Assembly: GCA_009995045.1 (NCBI GenBank)
Contig: JAACQG010000005.1
Coordinates: 130,804-194,803 of the forward strand
Direction: 5' to 3'
DNA: 64,000 nt
DNA from: Alphaproteobacteria bacterium
Lineage (GTDB): Bacteria; Pseudomonadota; Alphaproteobacteria; Micavibrionales; Micavibrionaceae
Shown in pieces: positions 33,419 to 43,020 of the stretch. The notes under the pieces were generated by a model. That model was given only the letters and a program-made list of their open reading frames with translations. It was not told where the DNA came from and did not search any database. Made by a program: the position numbers and the translations under genes. Position 1 is the stretch's first letter, and every line of letters starts with the position of its first letter.

Positions 33419-36400
33419 TTGGCTGATTTATCAGAAATTCCCGAAAATGATATCCGATCGCTGGAGAGGGCGATGCGGGTTTTTGGTGACAGCGATATTA
33501 CGCTTGATGGTAATCCTGCAGATATTACACCTGCGCGCCTTGTTCCGTTTCTGGATAAGATTAGCCGTGCTTTCGGACATACAGGTACAGATTTTGCGCA
33601 AGGGGACAGGTTTGACGCAGCGCAATTTGTGAATCCTGAAAGTTTTGAGCAGAGTTTTAAAGATATATCAGAAACGATTAAGGGCTTTCGAGATTCGCCG
33701 CATTTAGGGTTAATACGTGAAATTCGTTCAGATAGTCCTGATTACGGGGCTATAGAGGAGCACCTCACGGCTATCGGTATTCCTAATCCAAGCGACGTAA
33801 CGGAGAGCATTAAAGGTGGTTTGCAACGTTTTGATGCGGATACCGTGATTCATAATAGATATTTTGGTGTTCTTTCGACTGCGGCATCCAGTGACCCAAA
33901 TTTTGCGAAATTAAGAGAGATTCTCGGCGATCAAGCGATTGATAATATTGAGCAAACCATTGCTGTTATGGATCAATCTGATACATGGATGGGCGTGATA
34001 AATGCTTATAGGCCAGAGGTTCCTGCGGGTCCAAATGATACGGCAGAATTGGATGCCTCAGCGGCGGCCATCGCGGCTGAAATTGATGTTAATCAAGCGG
34101 CTTCCAGTGATGCAAAAACAGATCGTATTAAAGCTGTAGAAACGCTTTTAGGTGTCGAGGCCGATGGTGTTTGGGGCGCCGAGGAACAAAACGCACTTAA
34201 AACCCGAATTGCCGAGATGCAAAATAATGATCCGACATGGGTAGGGCGTAAAGACGGTGTTATGACTGCCAAGTTTGCTGAGTATGTTTTGGGCGATGTT
34301 CCCGGATATGATAATTTTAATGACGCGGACAAAGCTTTTATCCAACAAATCAATGGCTTAAAATTGGATAATGTACCGCTATCCGCTGATGTTCAGGATC
34401 CAGTTACCTCTAATGATGTAACTGCGGCCATTAAAGTTGTTCAAGAAGGGCTTGGTCGATTGGTTCCTATTGTTCAAGGGGAATTGGATCAAAAGCGCGC
34501 ACAGGCAGAGGGTTTAATTGATAGTATTAACGGAACGCGTGCATCACAAATGCAGCGTGATGCGGCAGAAGAGCAATTGGCACGACTTTCGAATAAAAGC
34601 GAAGGTGAGCTGACGGATGAAGATCGACAAGTGATTGAAGAGGCGCAAGGCGTGCTCGATCAATCCAGTACGGCTGACAATATCGGTAATTTTATTGATG
34701 GGTTTTTGGGTCTAGGTTACACGAGCCTTGGTCATCGTCTGGTGCAGACGGGTAAGGAATGGTCAACCAATATGATCCGTGGTCAATTGGCGGGTATTGA
34801 TGATCTTCCTGCTGTTGACAGTCTTAACCTCACCGATGATAGGCTTGATATAAACGAGCAACGCGCTTTGCAGGGCGTGACATATTTGCTTGCGAGGAAA
34901 TTTGGTGTGCCGGGTAATGACCATTGGCATTATACTCCAGAGCTTGGCGCACAGTTGCTCGCGAAATTTGAAAATCTTGATGATGATGAAAAGCTTTTAT
35001 TGCTCGATGATGAAAAGCGCGCCGCATATAATGCGAAGGGCGATGACGCTAGCCGTAAGAGCTTTTTGGATGCGCAATTTGAGGAAGAAAAGAATAATAC
35101 AATTGCGCTTATGGCCGCTATGGATACGCTTTATGAGGCCGGTGTTTTGGTTCCTCAGCGTTTGTATCATGCGGAAGAGATTATCATTGCGCCGTTTACG
35201 CGCACGATTTTCGATGAATATATGCATGGCGCGGATAAGCCGTTTGCCGGTGAGCCACGCCTTCCTGCTTCGACCCAAGATCTTAATATGTTGAATGAGA
35301 TGGTCTATGAGTTTACGCAAGGCCTTGATTTGGCAGCAGTTATGGATGAGGGATATGTTTTCCCCGTTGGTATTGATGCCATTGATCCGACTCAAACAAT
35401 CGCGGAGAGATTTAAGGCACGTTACCAAGAGGGTATCGACAGCGATGCGATGCTTGGGTTGCTTGACACGCTTCCATTTGGAACGCAGGCGCGCCGTGAC
35501 CAGATGAAAGCGGTTTCGCAATCGTCGCTTGACGCGGTGAAAGCTAAAAAAGAAGAAGACCCAGATGTTTCTGCGGATGTGCTTGCTGCGATCTATGGTA
35601 ATGCCATGGAGGCAGGGATCAACGCAATGAATGACAATCCGGACATGGCATCGGATTATTTGTTTGTTGGGCAACGCCCCTTAATGGTCGATCCGCGTTT
35701 AGGTGATACGATCAGTCCGGACTCCAATATAAGCGTTGCGGATGTTATTGATTTGCATGAAAAACAAGATCAGTTTTTTGGTGATGATCCATTCATGTAT
35801 AATTATGAGCCAGTCTTTTTCAAAGGTGAAGACGGCAAAACATATGTTGCTGCACAAGATTACTTATCAAATGTATTGACCGTTCAGGAAGTTGATCTTG
35901 AGCATTGGGATCAGGTTCTACGCGACACCCCAAAATTACCAGGTGAAAATCAGCATGCATTTGATGTTCGTCTTGATGAAGCGCTTAGTCAGGTGAAAGG
36001 CCATGATTTGATCTTTCAAAATAACTTTGAGGAGAATCAGGCGACACTGGTAAATGGTACTAGCGCGACAAGATTTCCGGATCTTTTACGTGCCAGAAAT
36101 GTTCAGAGCTTTGATGTCGTTAAGGCGGAGATAACAGGAGAGTATGACGCAAATGTAGCGGCTGCTGCTGCTGCAGATAGGGCGGCTCTTATTAAGGCGG
36201 CTACACCTGTTGGACAGGGTGCAACGGAGGCGTTTCAGCGTGCGACGGAGGGCGTTAGCCCTTCCGCTATACGTACACCCGGTGCAGAATTTAGACAAAC
36301 AGGGCAAGAGCTAACCACGCCAGTTGTGCCGACGAGTGATGGTACGATTCCCGCGCCTGCGCCGCGCACTCAACAATTGGGTGTTAGTGGTTCCCCATAG
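33419..36400 (+). CDS. Large protein of unknown function with a possible peptidoglycan-binding-like segment
   Basis: A 993-residue protein that matches no family known to me. No signal peptide or membrane segment is visible. Residues about 220-280 (VETLLGVEADGVWGAEEQNALK) resemble a peptidoglycan-binding-domain-1 repeat. The rest is acidic, helical and Asp/Ala-rich, with a Thr/Pro/Ala-rich tail after about residue 930. The start must be the TTG at 33419 or an internal ATG, because an in-frame stop (TGA, 33413-33415) lies just upstream. It is followed by another uncharacterised gene in the same direction; both may form one surface or secreted system, but no secretion genes are near. Confidence 0.78.
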   Translation: MADLSEIPENDIRSLERAMRVFGDSDITLDGNPADITPARLVPFLDKISRAFGHTGTDFAQGDRFDAAQFVNPESFEQSFKDISETIKGFRDSPHLGLIREIRSDSPDYGAIEEHLTAIGIPNPSDVTESIKGGLQRFDADTVIHNRYFGVLSTAASSDPNFAKLREILGDQAIDNIEQTIAVMDQSDTWMGVINAYRPEVPAGPNDTAELDASAAAIAAEIDVNQAASSDAKTDRIKAVETLLGVEADGVWGAEEQNALKTRIAEMQNNDPTWVGRKDGVMTAKFAEYVLGDVPGYDNFNDADKAFIQQINGLKLDNVPLSADVQDPVTSNDVTAAIKVVQEGLGRLVPIVQGELDQKRAQAEGLIDSINGTRASQMQRDAAEEQLARLSNKSEGELTDEDRQVIEEAQGVLDQSSTADNIGNFIDGFLGLGYTSLGHRLVQTGKEWSTNMIRGQLAGIDDLPAVDSLNLTDDRLDINEQRALQGVTYLLARKFGVPGNDHWHYTPELGAQLLAKFENLDDDEKLLLLDDEKRAAYNAKGDDASRKSFLDAQFEEEKNNTIALMAAMDTLYEAGVLVPQRLYHAEEIIIAPFTRTIFDEYMHGADKPFAGEPRLPASTQDLNMLNEMVYEFTQGLDLAAVMDEGYVFPVGIDAIDPTQTIAERFKARYQEGIDSDAMLGLLDTLPFGTQARRDQMKAVSQSSLDAVKAKKEEDPDVSADVLAAIYGNAMEAGINAMNDNPDMASDYLFVGQRPLMVDPRLGDTISPDSNISVADVIDLHEKQDQFFGDDPFMYNYEPVFFKGEDGKTYVAAQDYLSNVLTVQEVDLEHWDQVLRDTPKLPGENQHAFDVRLDEALSQVKGHDLIFQNNFEENQATLVNGTSATRFPDLLRARNVQSFDVVKAEITGEYDANVAAAAAADRAALIKAATPVGQGATEAFQRATEGVSPSAIRTPGAEFRQTGQELTTPVVPTSDGTIPAPAPRTQQLGVSGSP

Positions 36401-36475
36401 GCCGTCATCGCATTTCATGCGTGCATCATTTTTAGCGCTTGCGGCAAATCCACTATTACCGTTATCATTAATGTT

Positions 36476-37603
36476 ATGAATGATATGTCTTCGAGTAAAT
36501 ATAATGCCCAAAATGTTGATGATAATCGTCTTTTATCGGAGCATTATGAAGGGTTTTTAGATGCGCTTGATTTGCTTTATATCAAATCAAATTTAAGTGG
36601 ACGTTTAAAGTTCTATGAGAGCTGGCCTTTTGTTGCGCGTTATCTTTTTGGTGATGAACTGATTGGTTTTGACCACGATGGGACAATAGATATCGAGCGT
36701 CGCCGTGTTTTAGAGGAAGAAGCGGAAGTTAAGCGCTTGGCACTCTTGGAGCTTGTGCAAACGGTAGAAGCCAAAAGCGTTGAGAAAAGCGTTTTACAGA
36801 TCGAATATGTTGAGGCATTGGTTAAAAAATTGGGACGTGAGATGGCGCTATTGATTTATGCGCCTAAAATTGTGGATCGCTATCTTCCTGCTTCGACGGA
36901 GCAAGATGAGACAGTTGACGACAATCCTGATGATTTTGCCGTACCAAAGCCTAGGCCGAGTGATATTCCTGATGAATTTGCCTCTGCGCCCCCATTAAAG
37001 CCTATTGTCCCAGATATTGATGATGATATGGATGCCGTTCAACCGATCTCAGTTGATCAGCCACAGCCAGAGGAGCCAGCCTCACCGCCGCCGCCTCCTT
37101 CGCAGCCATTATCAGAGCCTGAACCTTATCCTGACACTCCTCCTGCGCGCGGTGAGCACAGTGTTTCCTCAGATTTAAGCGAGCCTACACCATTATCTTC
37201 GTCTGAGATTAATGGGGAGATACCTGCGAAACCTTTGAAAACCGAGCCTGAGATACCTGCTGAGCAAAGTGCAAGTGCGGAGGCTCAATCTATGCCTCCC
37301 GCGCATGAGCCGCCTCAAGATGATATAGCGCCAGATGCGCTATCGCCTGCTGATCATACCATGGCAAAGGCGTCTGCGCCGATAGAAGCATCCGCAGTCG
37401 AAAAATTACCGCCCGCGCCGTCTGATCCAACTGTGCAAGATGTTTCCCAGCAGGCAAAGCATAAAGCGCTGGGTGATGGGGGGCCTATTGCCTCTCAAAA
37501 AATGACGTTTATTCCTTCTCGTCCTGATGAGCCTTCGAAATCGCCGCCAAAATTTGCGGGTGTTCCCGTGGTTGGTGAAAAGAAAAACGATCCGACAGAG
37601 TAA
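36476..37603 (+). CDS. Proline-rich protein, unknown function
   Basis: A 375-residue protein in two parts. Residues 1-140 are helical and charged ('LLSEHYEGFLDALDLLYIK', 'EALVKKLGREMALLI') and could fold as a small domain. Residues 150-375 are Pro/Glu/Ser/Ala-rich, low-complexity and presumably disordered, with PPPPPSQP and a basic end. No signal peptide. It lies 75 bp after the 993-residue gene and may function with it. Confidence 0.72.
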   Translation: MNDMSSSKYNAQNVDDNRLLSEHYEGFLDALDLLYIKSNLSGRLKFYESWPFVARYLFGDELIGFDHDGTIDIERRRVLEEEAEVKRLALLELVQTVEAKSVEKSVLQIEYVEALVKKLGREMALLIYAPKIVDRYLPASTEQDETVDDNPDDFAVPKPRPSDIPDEFASAPPLKPIVPDIDDDMDAVQPISVDQPQPEEPASPPPPPSQPLSEPEPYPDTPPARGEHSVSSDLSEPTPLSSSEINGEIPAKPLKTEPEIPAEQSASAEAQSMPPAHEPPQDDIAPDALSPADHTMAKASAPIEASAVEKLPPAPSDPTVQDVSQQAKHKALGDGGPIASQKMTFIPSRPDEPSKSPPKFAGVPVVGEKKNDPTE

Positions 37604-37614
37604 TCGGCTGAACC

Positions 37615-38637
37615 TTAGCTCGGTTTATAAATACGCAAATTAACCATCATTAGGCCGAGCAGAATTAGCGCTCCTGTTTGGTGCAGCACCGCGATTGGAA
37701 TATAGACATGTGACATGAGCGTCGTTAGTCCAAGCGCGAATTGTACCAAGACCATCGCGCCAAGTGCGTAATTGCTCCAATGGCGAATCCCTGATTTATA
37801 GGCGTGAATAACGAGGCTTATGGTCGCCGTGGCTGTTAACATGGCAAGCCAGCGGTGAATAAACTGTACGCCCGATGGTGTTTCAAAAAAATTAATCCAA
37901 AGCGGGCTGTATTGATTGATATCGGGAGGCACCCATTGTCCGCCCATTTTAGGGAATGAATCGTTATAAATTAATCCCGCATCAAGCCCCGCAACATACG
38001 CGCCCCAGAATATGGTGACGATCAGACATCCGAGCACGGCCCAAGTATGGGTATATAGTTTTGCGATGCCTTTGCCATATGTTGCGCGGATTGACAATGC
38101 ACACCAGAGCAACAGTGAAAAGACGAGGAAAGCGAGCGATAAATGCGCGGCAAGGCGATAGTGGCTAACATAGGGTTCATCAACGAGACCGCTTTTGACC
38201 ATGTACCATCCCATTAATCCCTGACATCCGCCGAGCAATAGCAGGCCGAAAAATTTGAGGCCGTATCCGCTTGGTATTTTCTTTGTAATGGCGAACCACA
38301 AGAGAGGTAAAGCAAAGACAAGGCCGATGCAGCGCCCTAAAAAGCGGTGGAACCATTCCCAGAAGAAGATTTGTTTGAAATCATGCAAATCCATCCAGAA
38401 ATGTTTCTTTTGAAATTCCGGTGATGCTTTGTAGAGTTCATATACGCGATCCCATTCGTCATGGTGCATTGGCGGGAGGAAGCCGAGAAGGGGGCGCCAT
38501 TCGACCATCGATAATCCAGAGTCAGTGAGGCGTGTTATCGCGCCGACAATGACCATTGTAAATACAAGCGCACAACATGCGTATAGCCAGCCAACAACGG
38601 CGTTATGATGATTATTTTTGGTTATTGTGATGGTCAT
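37615..38637 (-). CDS. ctaA: Heme A synthase (CtaA)
   Basis: A 340-residue membrane enzyme oxidising heme O to heme A for cytochrome aa3 oxidases. Eight membrane helices are predicted, with heme-ligand histidines in EWFHRFLGR, SHYRLAAHL, FIHRWLAM and LHQTGAL. 'ITRLTDSGLSMVEWRP' is the type-2 (alphaproteobacterial) signature. The frame runs upstream to 38733, but the first 32 residues would overlap the divergent gene; the ATG at 38637 with AAGAG upstream begins the conserved part. Confidence 0.94.
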   Translation of the reverse strand: MTITITKNNHHNAVVGWLYACCALVFTMVIVGAITRLTDSGLSMVEWRPLLGFLPPMHHDEWDRVYELYKASPEFQKKHFWMDLHDFKQIFFWEWFHRFLGRCIGLVFALPLLWFAITKKIPSGYGLKFFGLLLLGGCQGLMGWYMVKSGLVDEPYVSHYRLAAHLSLAFLVFSLLLWCALSIRATYGKGIAKLYTHTWAVLGCLIVTIFWGAYVAGLDAGLIYNDSFPKMGGQWVPPDINQYSPLWINFFETPSGVQFIHRWLAMLTATATISLVIHAYKSGIRHWSNYALGAMVLVQFALGLTTLMSHVYIPIAVLHQTGALILLGLMMVNLRIYKPS

Positions 38638-38707
38638 ATCGCTCTTCTTGACGTATTGTCTGAATTCGTTATTTTCTATTATATAGTTGATTTTATCTGG
38701 AGAGCCA

Positions 38708-39511
38708 ATGGGCCTGAAACCAAAAAGCGCCAATTTTGATTTTTTGTCCGCGGCGCATACTGGTTATCGCACGGCTTGGGATAATCATGCATCCCTATTG
38801 CGGCTTGCTGCGCTGCCGATTTTGATCAAAATCGGGTGTATTGCGGCGATTGTATTCTTGGGGTTTAACAATCAAATTCTTCGCCATGGGCTCATGATGA
38901 TTCCGTCCTATTTCGCGGAAGGGTTTTTGATTGCTTATATCATCCGTACGCTTCATGCGGGCGATGATTTGGCTGCGGATGTTAAGCAGGCGCGGCGTCA
39001 TTTTGATGATGTGCTTGCGGGAATGATTGCCTTTGTCTTGATACAATTGGTTCTTGCGTTTGTGATTGGTTACACGTTGAGCGCAATGCCAGACATGCCG
39101 ACAGATGTAGCGGCGGCCGATATCACAGCGGATCAGCAATCTAACGCAATGCAGGGCTTTTTCATGGCGCTTAGCGTTCTTGCGTTTATGCTTTGGGCGT
39201 TTCGCTTTGCGTGGTTGCATGTGCCGATTGCGATGGGCATTCCGCTGTCTAAATTTTTGGTGCGGATACAATCATTTTCTGCTTCTTTTCCAATGCTAGG
39301 ATGCTGGCTTGCGGTGTTTATGCCACTTGCGTTTGCGATGGTTATGATATCGCAGGGGATATCAATGGTTTTGCCAGAAACTGCAGGTGCGGAGAGCCAA
39401 CTGGCGGTGCTTGTTATTGGATCATTTCAGGGCTTTTGCGAGATTGTGATTAATGTTGTGAGTGCGATTGCAATGTCGTATGGATTTAAATCCTTGATGG
39501 ACGCCAAATAA
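38708..39511 (+). CDS. Membrane protein, unknown function
   Basis: A 267-residue protein with about five or six membrane helices (residues about 38-56, 65-82, 102-125, 150-168, 195-220, 236-258) and a soluble loop near 125-145. It is divergent from ctaA. ATG at 38708 is chosen: GGAG lies 5 bases upstream, whereas the in-frame TTG at 38687 lies farther back without one. A ferredoxin gene follows after 18 bp. No family is recognised. Confidence 0.72.
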   Translation: MGLKPKSANFDFLSAAHTGYRTAWDNHASLLRLAALPILIKIGCIAAIVFLGFNNQILRHGLMMIPSYFAEGFLIAYIIRTLHAGDDLAADVKQARRHFDDVLAGMIAFVLIQLVLAFVIGYTLSAMPDMPTDVAAADITADQQSNAMQGFFMALSVLAFMLWAFRFAWLHVPIAMGIPLSKFLVRIQSFSASFPMLGCWLAVFMPLAFAMVMISQGISMVLPETAGAESQLAVLVIGSFQGFCEIVINVVSAIAMSYGFKSLMDAK

Positions 39512-39529
39512 AGAGGTAAATAACGACCC

Positions 39530-39844
39530 ATGAAAATATTTGTTACAGACCAAGATGGTAAAGAACATGAATTAGACGCGATCGAAGGATGGCGTGTGAT
39601 GGAAATTATCCGCGACCACGGATTGCCGATTAAGGCAGAATGCGGCGGCGCGTGTGCATGCGCGACATGCCACGTCTATGTGGATGAAGACTGGCAAGAC
39701 AAGCTTGTCGAGATGACAGATGAAGAAGAAGAGATGCTTGATGAGGCATTTGAAGTGGAAGACAATTCCCGCCTTAGCTGTCAGCTTATCATGAGTGAAG
39801 AGCTTAATGGCCTGAAGGTCAAGCTTGCCGTATACCCGCAATAA
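39530..39844 (+). CDS. [2Fe-2S] ferredoxin (adrenodoxin/Fdx type)
   Basis: A 104-residue vertebrate-type ferredoxin for electron transfer, most likely in iron-sulfur cluster assembly or to a hydroxylase. The four cluster cysteines are in ECGGACACATCH (C-x5-C-x2-C) and SRLSCQL near residue 84. 'DEEEEMLD' is the acidic interaction surface of the Fdx/adrenodoxin type. A strong terminator follows. Confidence 0.93.
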   Translation: MKIFVTDQDGKEHELDAIEGWRVMEIIRDHGLPIKAECGGACACATCHVYVDEDWQDKLVEMTDEEEEMLDEAFEVEDNSRLSCQLIMSEELNGLKVKLAVYPQ

Positions 39845-39870
39845 GCTCTCTGGTTCAGCTTCAGCTCCCT

Positions 39871-39908
39871 AACGGGCATTCCATATGAATGCCCGTTATC
39901 TTGTTTTT
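39871..39908 (+). terminator. Terminator after the ferredoxin gene
   Basis: A perfect 11-bp stem AACGGGCATTC (39871-39881) with GAATGCCCGTT (39887-39897), loop CATAT, then a T-rich tract. It sits just before the convergent decarboxylase gene. Confidence 0.9.
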
Positions 39909-41187
39909 AAATTTCTATAGATTTTGCTTTAGATTGGCTGCGCGCCACTTCTTTTTGCACGATGATTTTATGGACAGAGCCAAAGCCGTTGAAATCTGTA
40001 CGTGATACTTCGCCGTATGCACCAAGCTGATCAAGCATGATCCAGTCGCCGACTTGTACGTTTTCCGGCAACATAAATGGGCCATGCATCATATCAACTG
40101 AATCGCAAGTTGGTCCCGCAAAGCGGAATGCTTTCAGCGTTGCGCTTTCGTCTGTTTGTTCGCGTGTGATCAATTTGGCGGGGTAGGGCAGGCCGATCGA
40201 GCCGCCGGCTTCAAAGAGGCCGCCATATGTTCCGTCATTTAAATACAGAAGATCATCTTTGCGTCCTTCGACGCGGACAATCAATGATCCCGCACATGCA
40301 ACAAGGCCGCGGCCAACTTCGCATAAAAGTTGAAGGTGGCCGAGGTTATGGGCTGTGATTGCAGCTGCGATGTTTTTGGTGAATGCATCAAGCGGAGGAA
40401 TGGCTGTTACATCTGTGTTTAATTCAGCCGGGAAGCCTCCACCGATATCGAGCACTTCAATCTCTACGCCGCTCTCGCGGATAACGGTGGCGGCGTGCGC
40501 CAAAGCTCTAGAATAGATCTCTGGGTCGCTGCACTGTGTACCAACATGGAAGCTGAGGCCTAGTTTTTTGCAATAGGGACGGCATGCGCGCAATAGCTCA
40601 ATCGCTTGTGCGGGTTTTGCGCCGAATTTGCTTGAGAAATCGGTGGCGACATCTTTGCCACTGTTGTCTTTTGGAATGGCCATGCGCACGAATAATTCAA
40701 GATCCGGCGCCGCGTTTGTTTCTTCAAGGATTTTTTCAAGCTCGCCAGCATAGTCGAGGACGAAGGCACGTACGTTGTGGTTGACGTACGCTTCGCGAAT
40801 GGCTTCTGGCGCTTTAATCGGGTGCATGAAATAGATTTTTGCATCAGGGAATAGGCCACGAATGAGGCGTACTTCCGCAATTGACGCAGCGTCAAATTTG
40901 CGTACGCCGCCCGCATACATGGTTTTTAGTAAAAGCTTATCAGGGTTGCATTTCACCGCATATAAAACCTCGCCAGTGAATGCGGAAATGAATTCACGTG
41001 TTTTGTCGAATAGCTTTTCCGGATGCAAGATCGGCACCGGAATGGCTGGGTTTAAAGTGCGTATGAATGCATCATCAATGTCGTGGTCGACACGCAATGT
41101 TTCGTGATCAGCAAGCTGATCTTCATGCAAAGTGAATTGTAAAATAGAACGGCTGCGATTTTCGCAGAGGAAATCGTTGGTCATCAA
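39907..41187 (-). CDS. PLP-dependent ornithine/lysine/arginine-type decarboxylase (alanine racemase fold)
   Basis: A 426-residue fold-type III PLP enzyme of the ornithine/diaminopimelate/carboxynorspermidine decarboxylase superfamily, forming polyamines from basic amino acids. AVKCNPD near residue 79 carries the PLP-Lys, HVGTQ and GGGFP bind phosphate, and the C-terminal CDSVDM and QLGAYGE hold the substrate carboxylate contacts. Among the family it is most like the ODC/LDC group (ornithine or lysine) rather than DapF/LysA. The N-terminal 40 residues are extra. Polyamine use is inferred. Confidence 0.9.
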   Translation of the reverse strand: MMTNDFLCENRSRSILQFTLHEDQLADHETLRVDHDIDDAFIRTLNPAIPVPILHPEKLFDKTREFISAFTGEVLYAVKCNPDKLLLKTMYAGGVRKFDAASIAEVRLIRGLFPDAKIYFMHPIKAPEAIREAYVNHNVRAFVLDYAGELEKILEETNAAPDLELFVRMAIPKDNSGKDVATDFSSKFGAKPAQAIELLRACRPYCKKLGLSFHVGTQCSDPEIYSRALAHAATVIRESGVEIEVLDIGGGFPAELNTDVTAIPPLDAFTKNIAAAITAHNLGHLQLLCEVGRGLVACAGSLIVRVEGRKDDLLYLNDGTYGGLFEAGGSIGLPYPAKLITREQTDESATLKAFRFAGPTCDSVDMMHGPFMLPENVQVGDWIMLDQLGAYGEVSRTDFNGFGSVHKIIVQKEVARSQSKAKSIEI

Positions 41188-41348
41188 CTGTAAACCCTAT
41201 ATTAAAGGACATTGCCCTAGTTAAAACAAGATGTACGTCGTAGCATAACCACCGAAGCGCCATAGACACGTGCGTATATTCTTTATATGAGGAATACGTA
41301 ATTTTTACAAGAAAAAATTACAGGCAGTTCTATTTTTTCTGCTATCCC

Positions 41349-42836
41349 TTACATTCTGCGGACTTTATCGATAAAGTTATCGATCTGTGTTTGCACCGTG
41401 TTCGATTTTTCATCGACATCTTTTGCGTTTTCTAACACTTCAATTGATGCTTTGCTGGTTTCTTCCGAGGCGAGTCGCACGCCAGAGATGTTTTCCGCAA
41501 TTTCTCGCGTGGCAGATGTTTGTTCAGCCGCGGAAATCATGATAGATTCTGAAATTTCCTGCACCTGATTGATGATGGCCGTGATTTCTTGAACGGATGT
41601 CGATGATTCTTGGCAGGCGGCGATAATGTCGCTGACTGTTTTTTCGACTTCTTCCGTTGCTTTTGCTGTATCCGTGGCCAGTGCCTTGACTTCATTGGCA
41701 ACAACGGCGAAGCCTTTTCCTGCTTCACCTGCTCTTGCGGCTTCAATGGTTGCGTTGAGCGCCAAAAGATTGGTCTGGTCGGCAATTGAATTAATCAGTG
41801 CAATCGTCTCTGTGATTTTGTTGGTTGTTTCTAAAAGCAGAACCATTTTCGAAGATGTATCAATCGCTTTTTCAGAGGCGGTTTGTGACACCTTATTGGA
41901 TTCGGTCATGCGTCTTGCGACTTCTTCGACCGAGGCCAATAGCTCGTCTGTGGCGGAGGCAACGGATGAGGATTGATGTGACGTTTCTTCGGATGCAGAG
42001 GATAGTGTTTGCGAGATTGCCTGCATTTGTGTTGCGGAGCGTGTTAAATCAACGACGAGCGATTTTACTTCGCTCTCGAATGTGTTTGCGAGTTGTTGAT
42101 TTTCTTCCTTGCGCTCGGTTAGATCGGTTGCAAATTTGATGACGCGAAATGGGCGACCGCTTGCATCCATGATTGGATTATATGATGCCTCAATCCAGAC
42201 TTCGCTGCCATCTTTGCGGATGCGTTTAAATTGCTGTGCGACAAACTGGCCTGCTGCGAGCTTTTTCCAAAATTCTTGATATTGCTCCGTGTGTTTTTCA
42301 TCTTCGGGGACGAAGATGCGGTGATGTTTGCCTTTTATTTCGCTTAGATCATATCCAAGGGTATCTAGGAAGTTTTTGTTCGCATTGATGATTGTGCCGT
42401 CAATTTCGAATTCGATCACGGCTTGCGATCTTCCAATGGCTTCGATTTGGCCTTTTCTGTAGGCGTCTTCTAAAACGCGTTTGGTTACGTCTGTTGCGTA
42501 TTTGATAACACGATAAGGATTGCCTTTTTCATCGAGGATGGCGTTATACGAGGCCTCGATCCAAATTTCATCACCGTTTTTAGTGATGCGCTTATATTGC
42601 GCTGTGAATGATTTGCCGTTTTTAAGGTCACGCCAGAAATTTTCGTATTCATCGCTTTGGGTGAATTTATTTTCAACAAACATACTGTGGTGTTTGCCTT
42701 TTACCTCTTCTAATGAATATCCGAGTGCGTTTAAGAAGTTTTCATTGGCGCCAATGATGGTTCCATCAAGCTCAAATTCGATCACTGCGTATGATTTGTT
42801 GAGGGCCTTAAGCGTATCTCTACTGCGGTTTTTCAT
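41349..42836 (-). CDS. Cytoplasmic chemoreceptor with two PAS domains
   Basis: A 495-residue methyl-accepting chemotaxis protein without membrane segments. Two PAS domains (about 12-125 and 132-250) are strikingly alike ('[19 protein letters not shown]' and '[19 protein letters not shown]', each with GKHH and WIEASYN), a tandem duplication. The signalling domain (about 265-490) has the conserved hairpin tip [23 protein letters not shown] pairs in soluble receptors often bind heme or flavin, but no ligand can be named. There are no che genes in the window. It lies next to tandem palindromes that may regulate it. Confidence 0.92.
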   Translation of the reverse strand: MKNRSRDTLKALNKSYAVIEFELDGTIIGANENFLNALGYSLEEVKGKHHSMFVENKFTQSDEYENFWRDLKNGKSFTAQYKRITKNGDEIWIEASYNAILDEKGNPYRVIKYATDVTKRVLEDAYRKGQIEAIGRSQAVIEFEIDGTIINANKNFLDTLGYDLSEIKGKHHRIFVPEDEKHTEQYQEFWKKLAAGQFVAQQFKRIRKDGSEVWIEASYNPIMDASGRPFRVIKFATDLTERKEENQQLANTFESEVKSLVVDLTRSATQMQAISQTLSSASEETSHQSSSVASATDELLASVEEVARRMTESNKVSQTASEKAIDTSSKMVLLLETTNKITETIALINSIADQTNLLALNATIEAARAGEAGKGFAVVANEVKALATDTAKATEEVEKTVSDIIAACQESSTSVQEITAIINQVQEISESIMISAAEQTSATREIAENISGVRLASEETSKASIEVLENAKDVDEKSNTVQTQIDNFIDKVRRM

Positions 42837-42895
42837 TAATATAGGTGCATTCCTTGCGTGAGTTAAACTATAGATTGTATTTATTATAATTCGTA

Positions 42896-42908
42896 ATACT
42901 TATAGTAT
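42896..42908. repeat. ATACT/AGTAT inverted repeat in the chemoreceptor upstream region
   Basis: ATACT-TAT-AGTAT forms a perfect 5-bp inverted repeat, followed by AAAGTATA. It shares the ATACT/AGTAT half-site with the two larger palindromes at 42974-43013. Confidence 0.5.
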
Positions 42909-42973
42909 AAAGTATATTTATTGAATTATATTTCAATGGCTTGTGCCTGTTTTTTTTAAAGCCAGTTGCGCGC

Positions 42974-43013
42974 CATATACTTTGGTATATGTCGGATATA
43001 TACTAAAGTATAT
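42974..43013. promoter_or_regulatory. Tandem palindromes upstream of the chemoreceptor gene
   Basis: CATATAC-TTTG-GTATATG (42974-42991) and ATATACT-AA-AGTATAT (42998-43013) are perfect inverted repeats of 7 bp, centred 23 bp apart and sharing the half-site ATATACT. They lie just after the stop codon of usg and about 140-180 bp upstream of the chemoreceptor start on the same strand. They could be a dimer operator pair or a hairpin terminator of usg. Confidence 0.65.
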
Positions 43014-43020
43014 GTTTGGC

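Noticed and set aside
34997-35674. 225-codon open frame on the minus strand
   Set aside because: Antisense of the 993-residue gene, with a Arg/His/Lys/Ile-biased composition and no domain.
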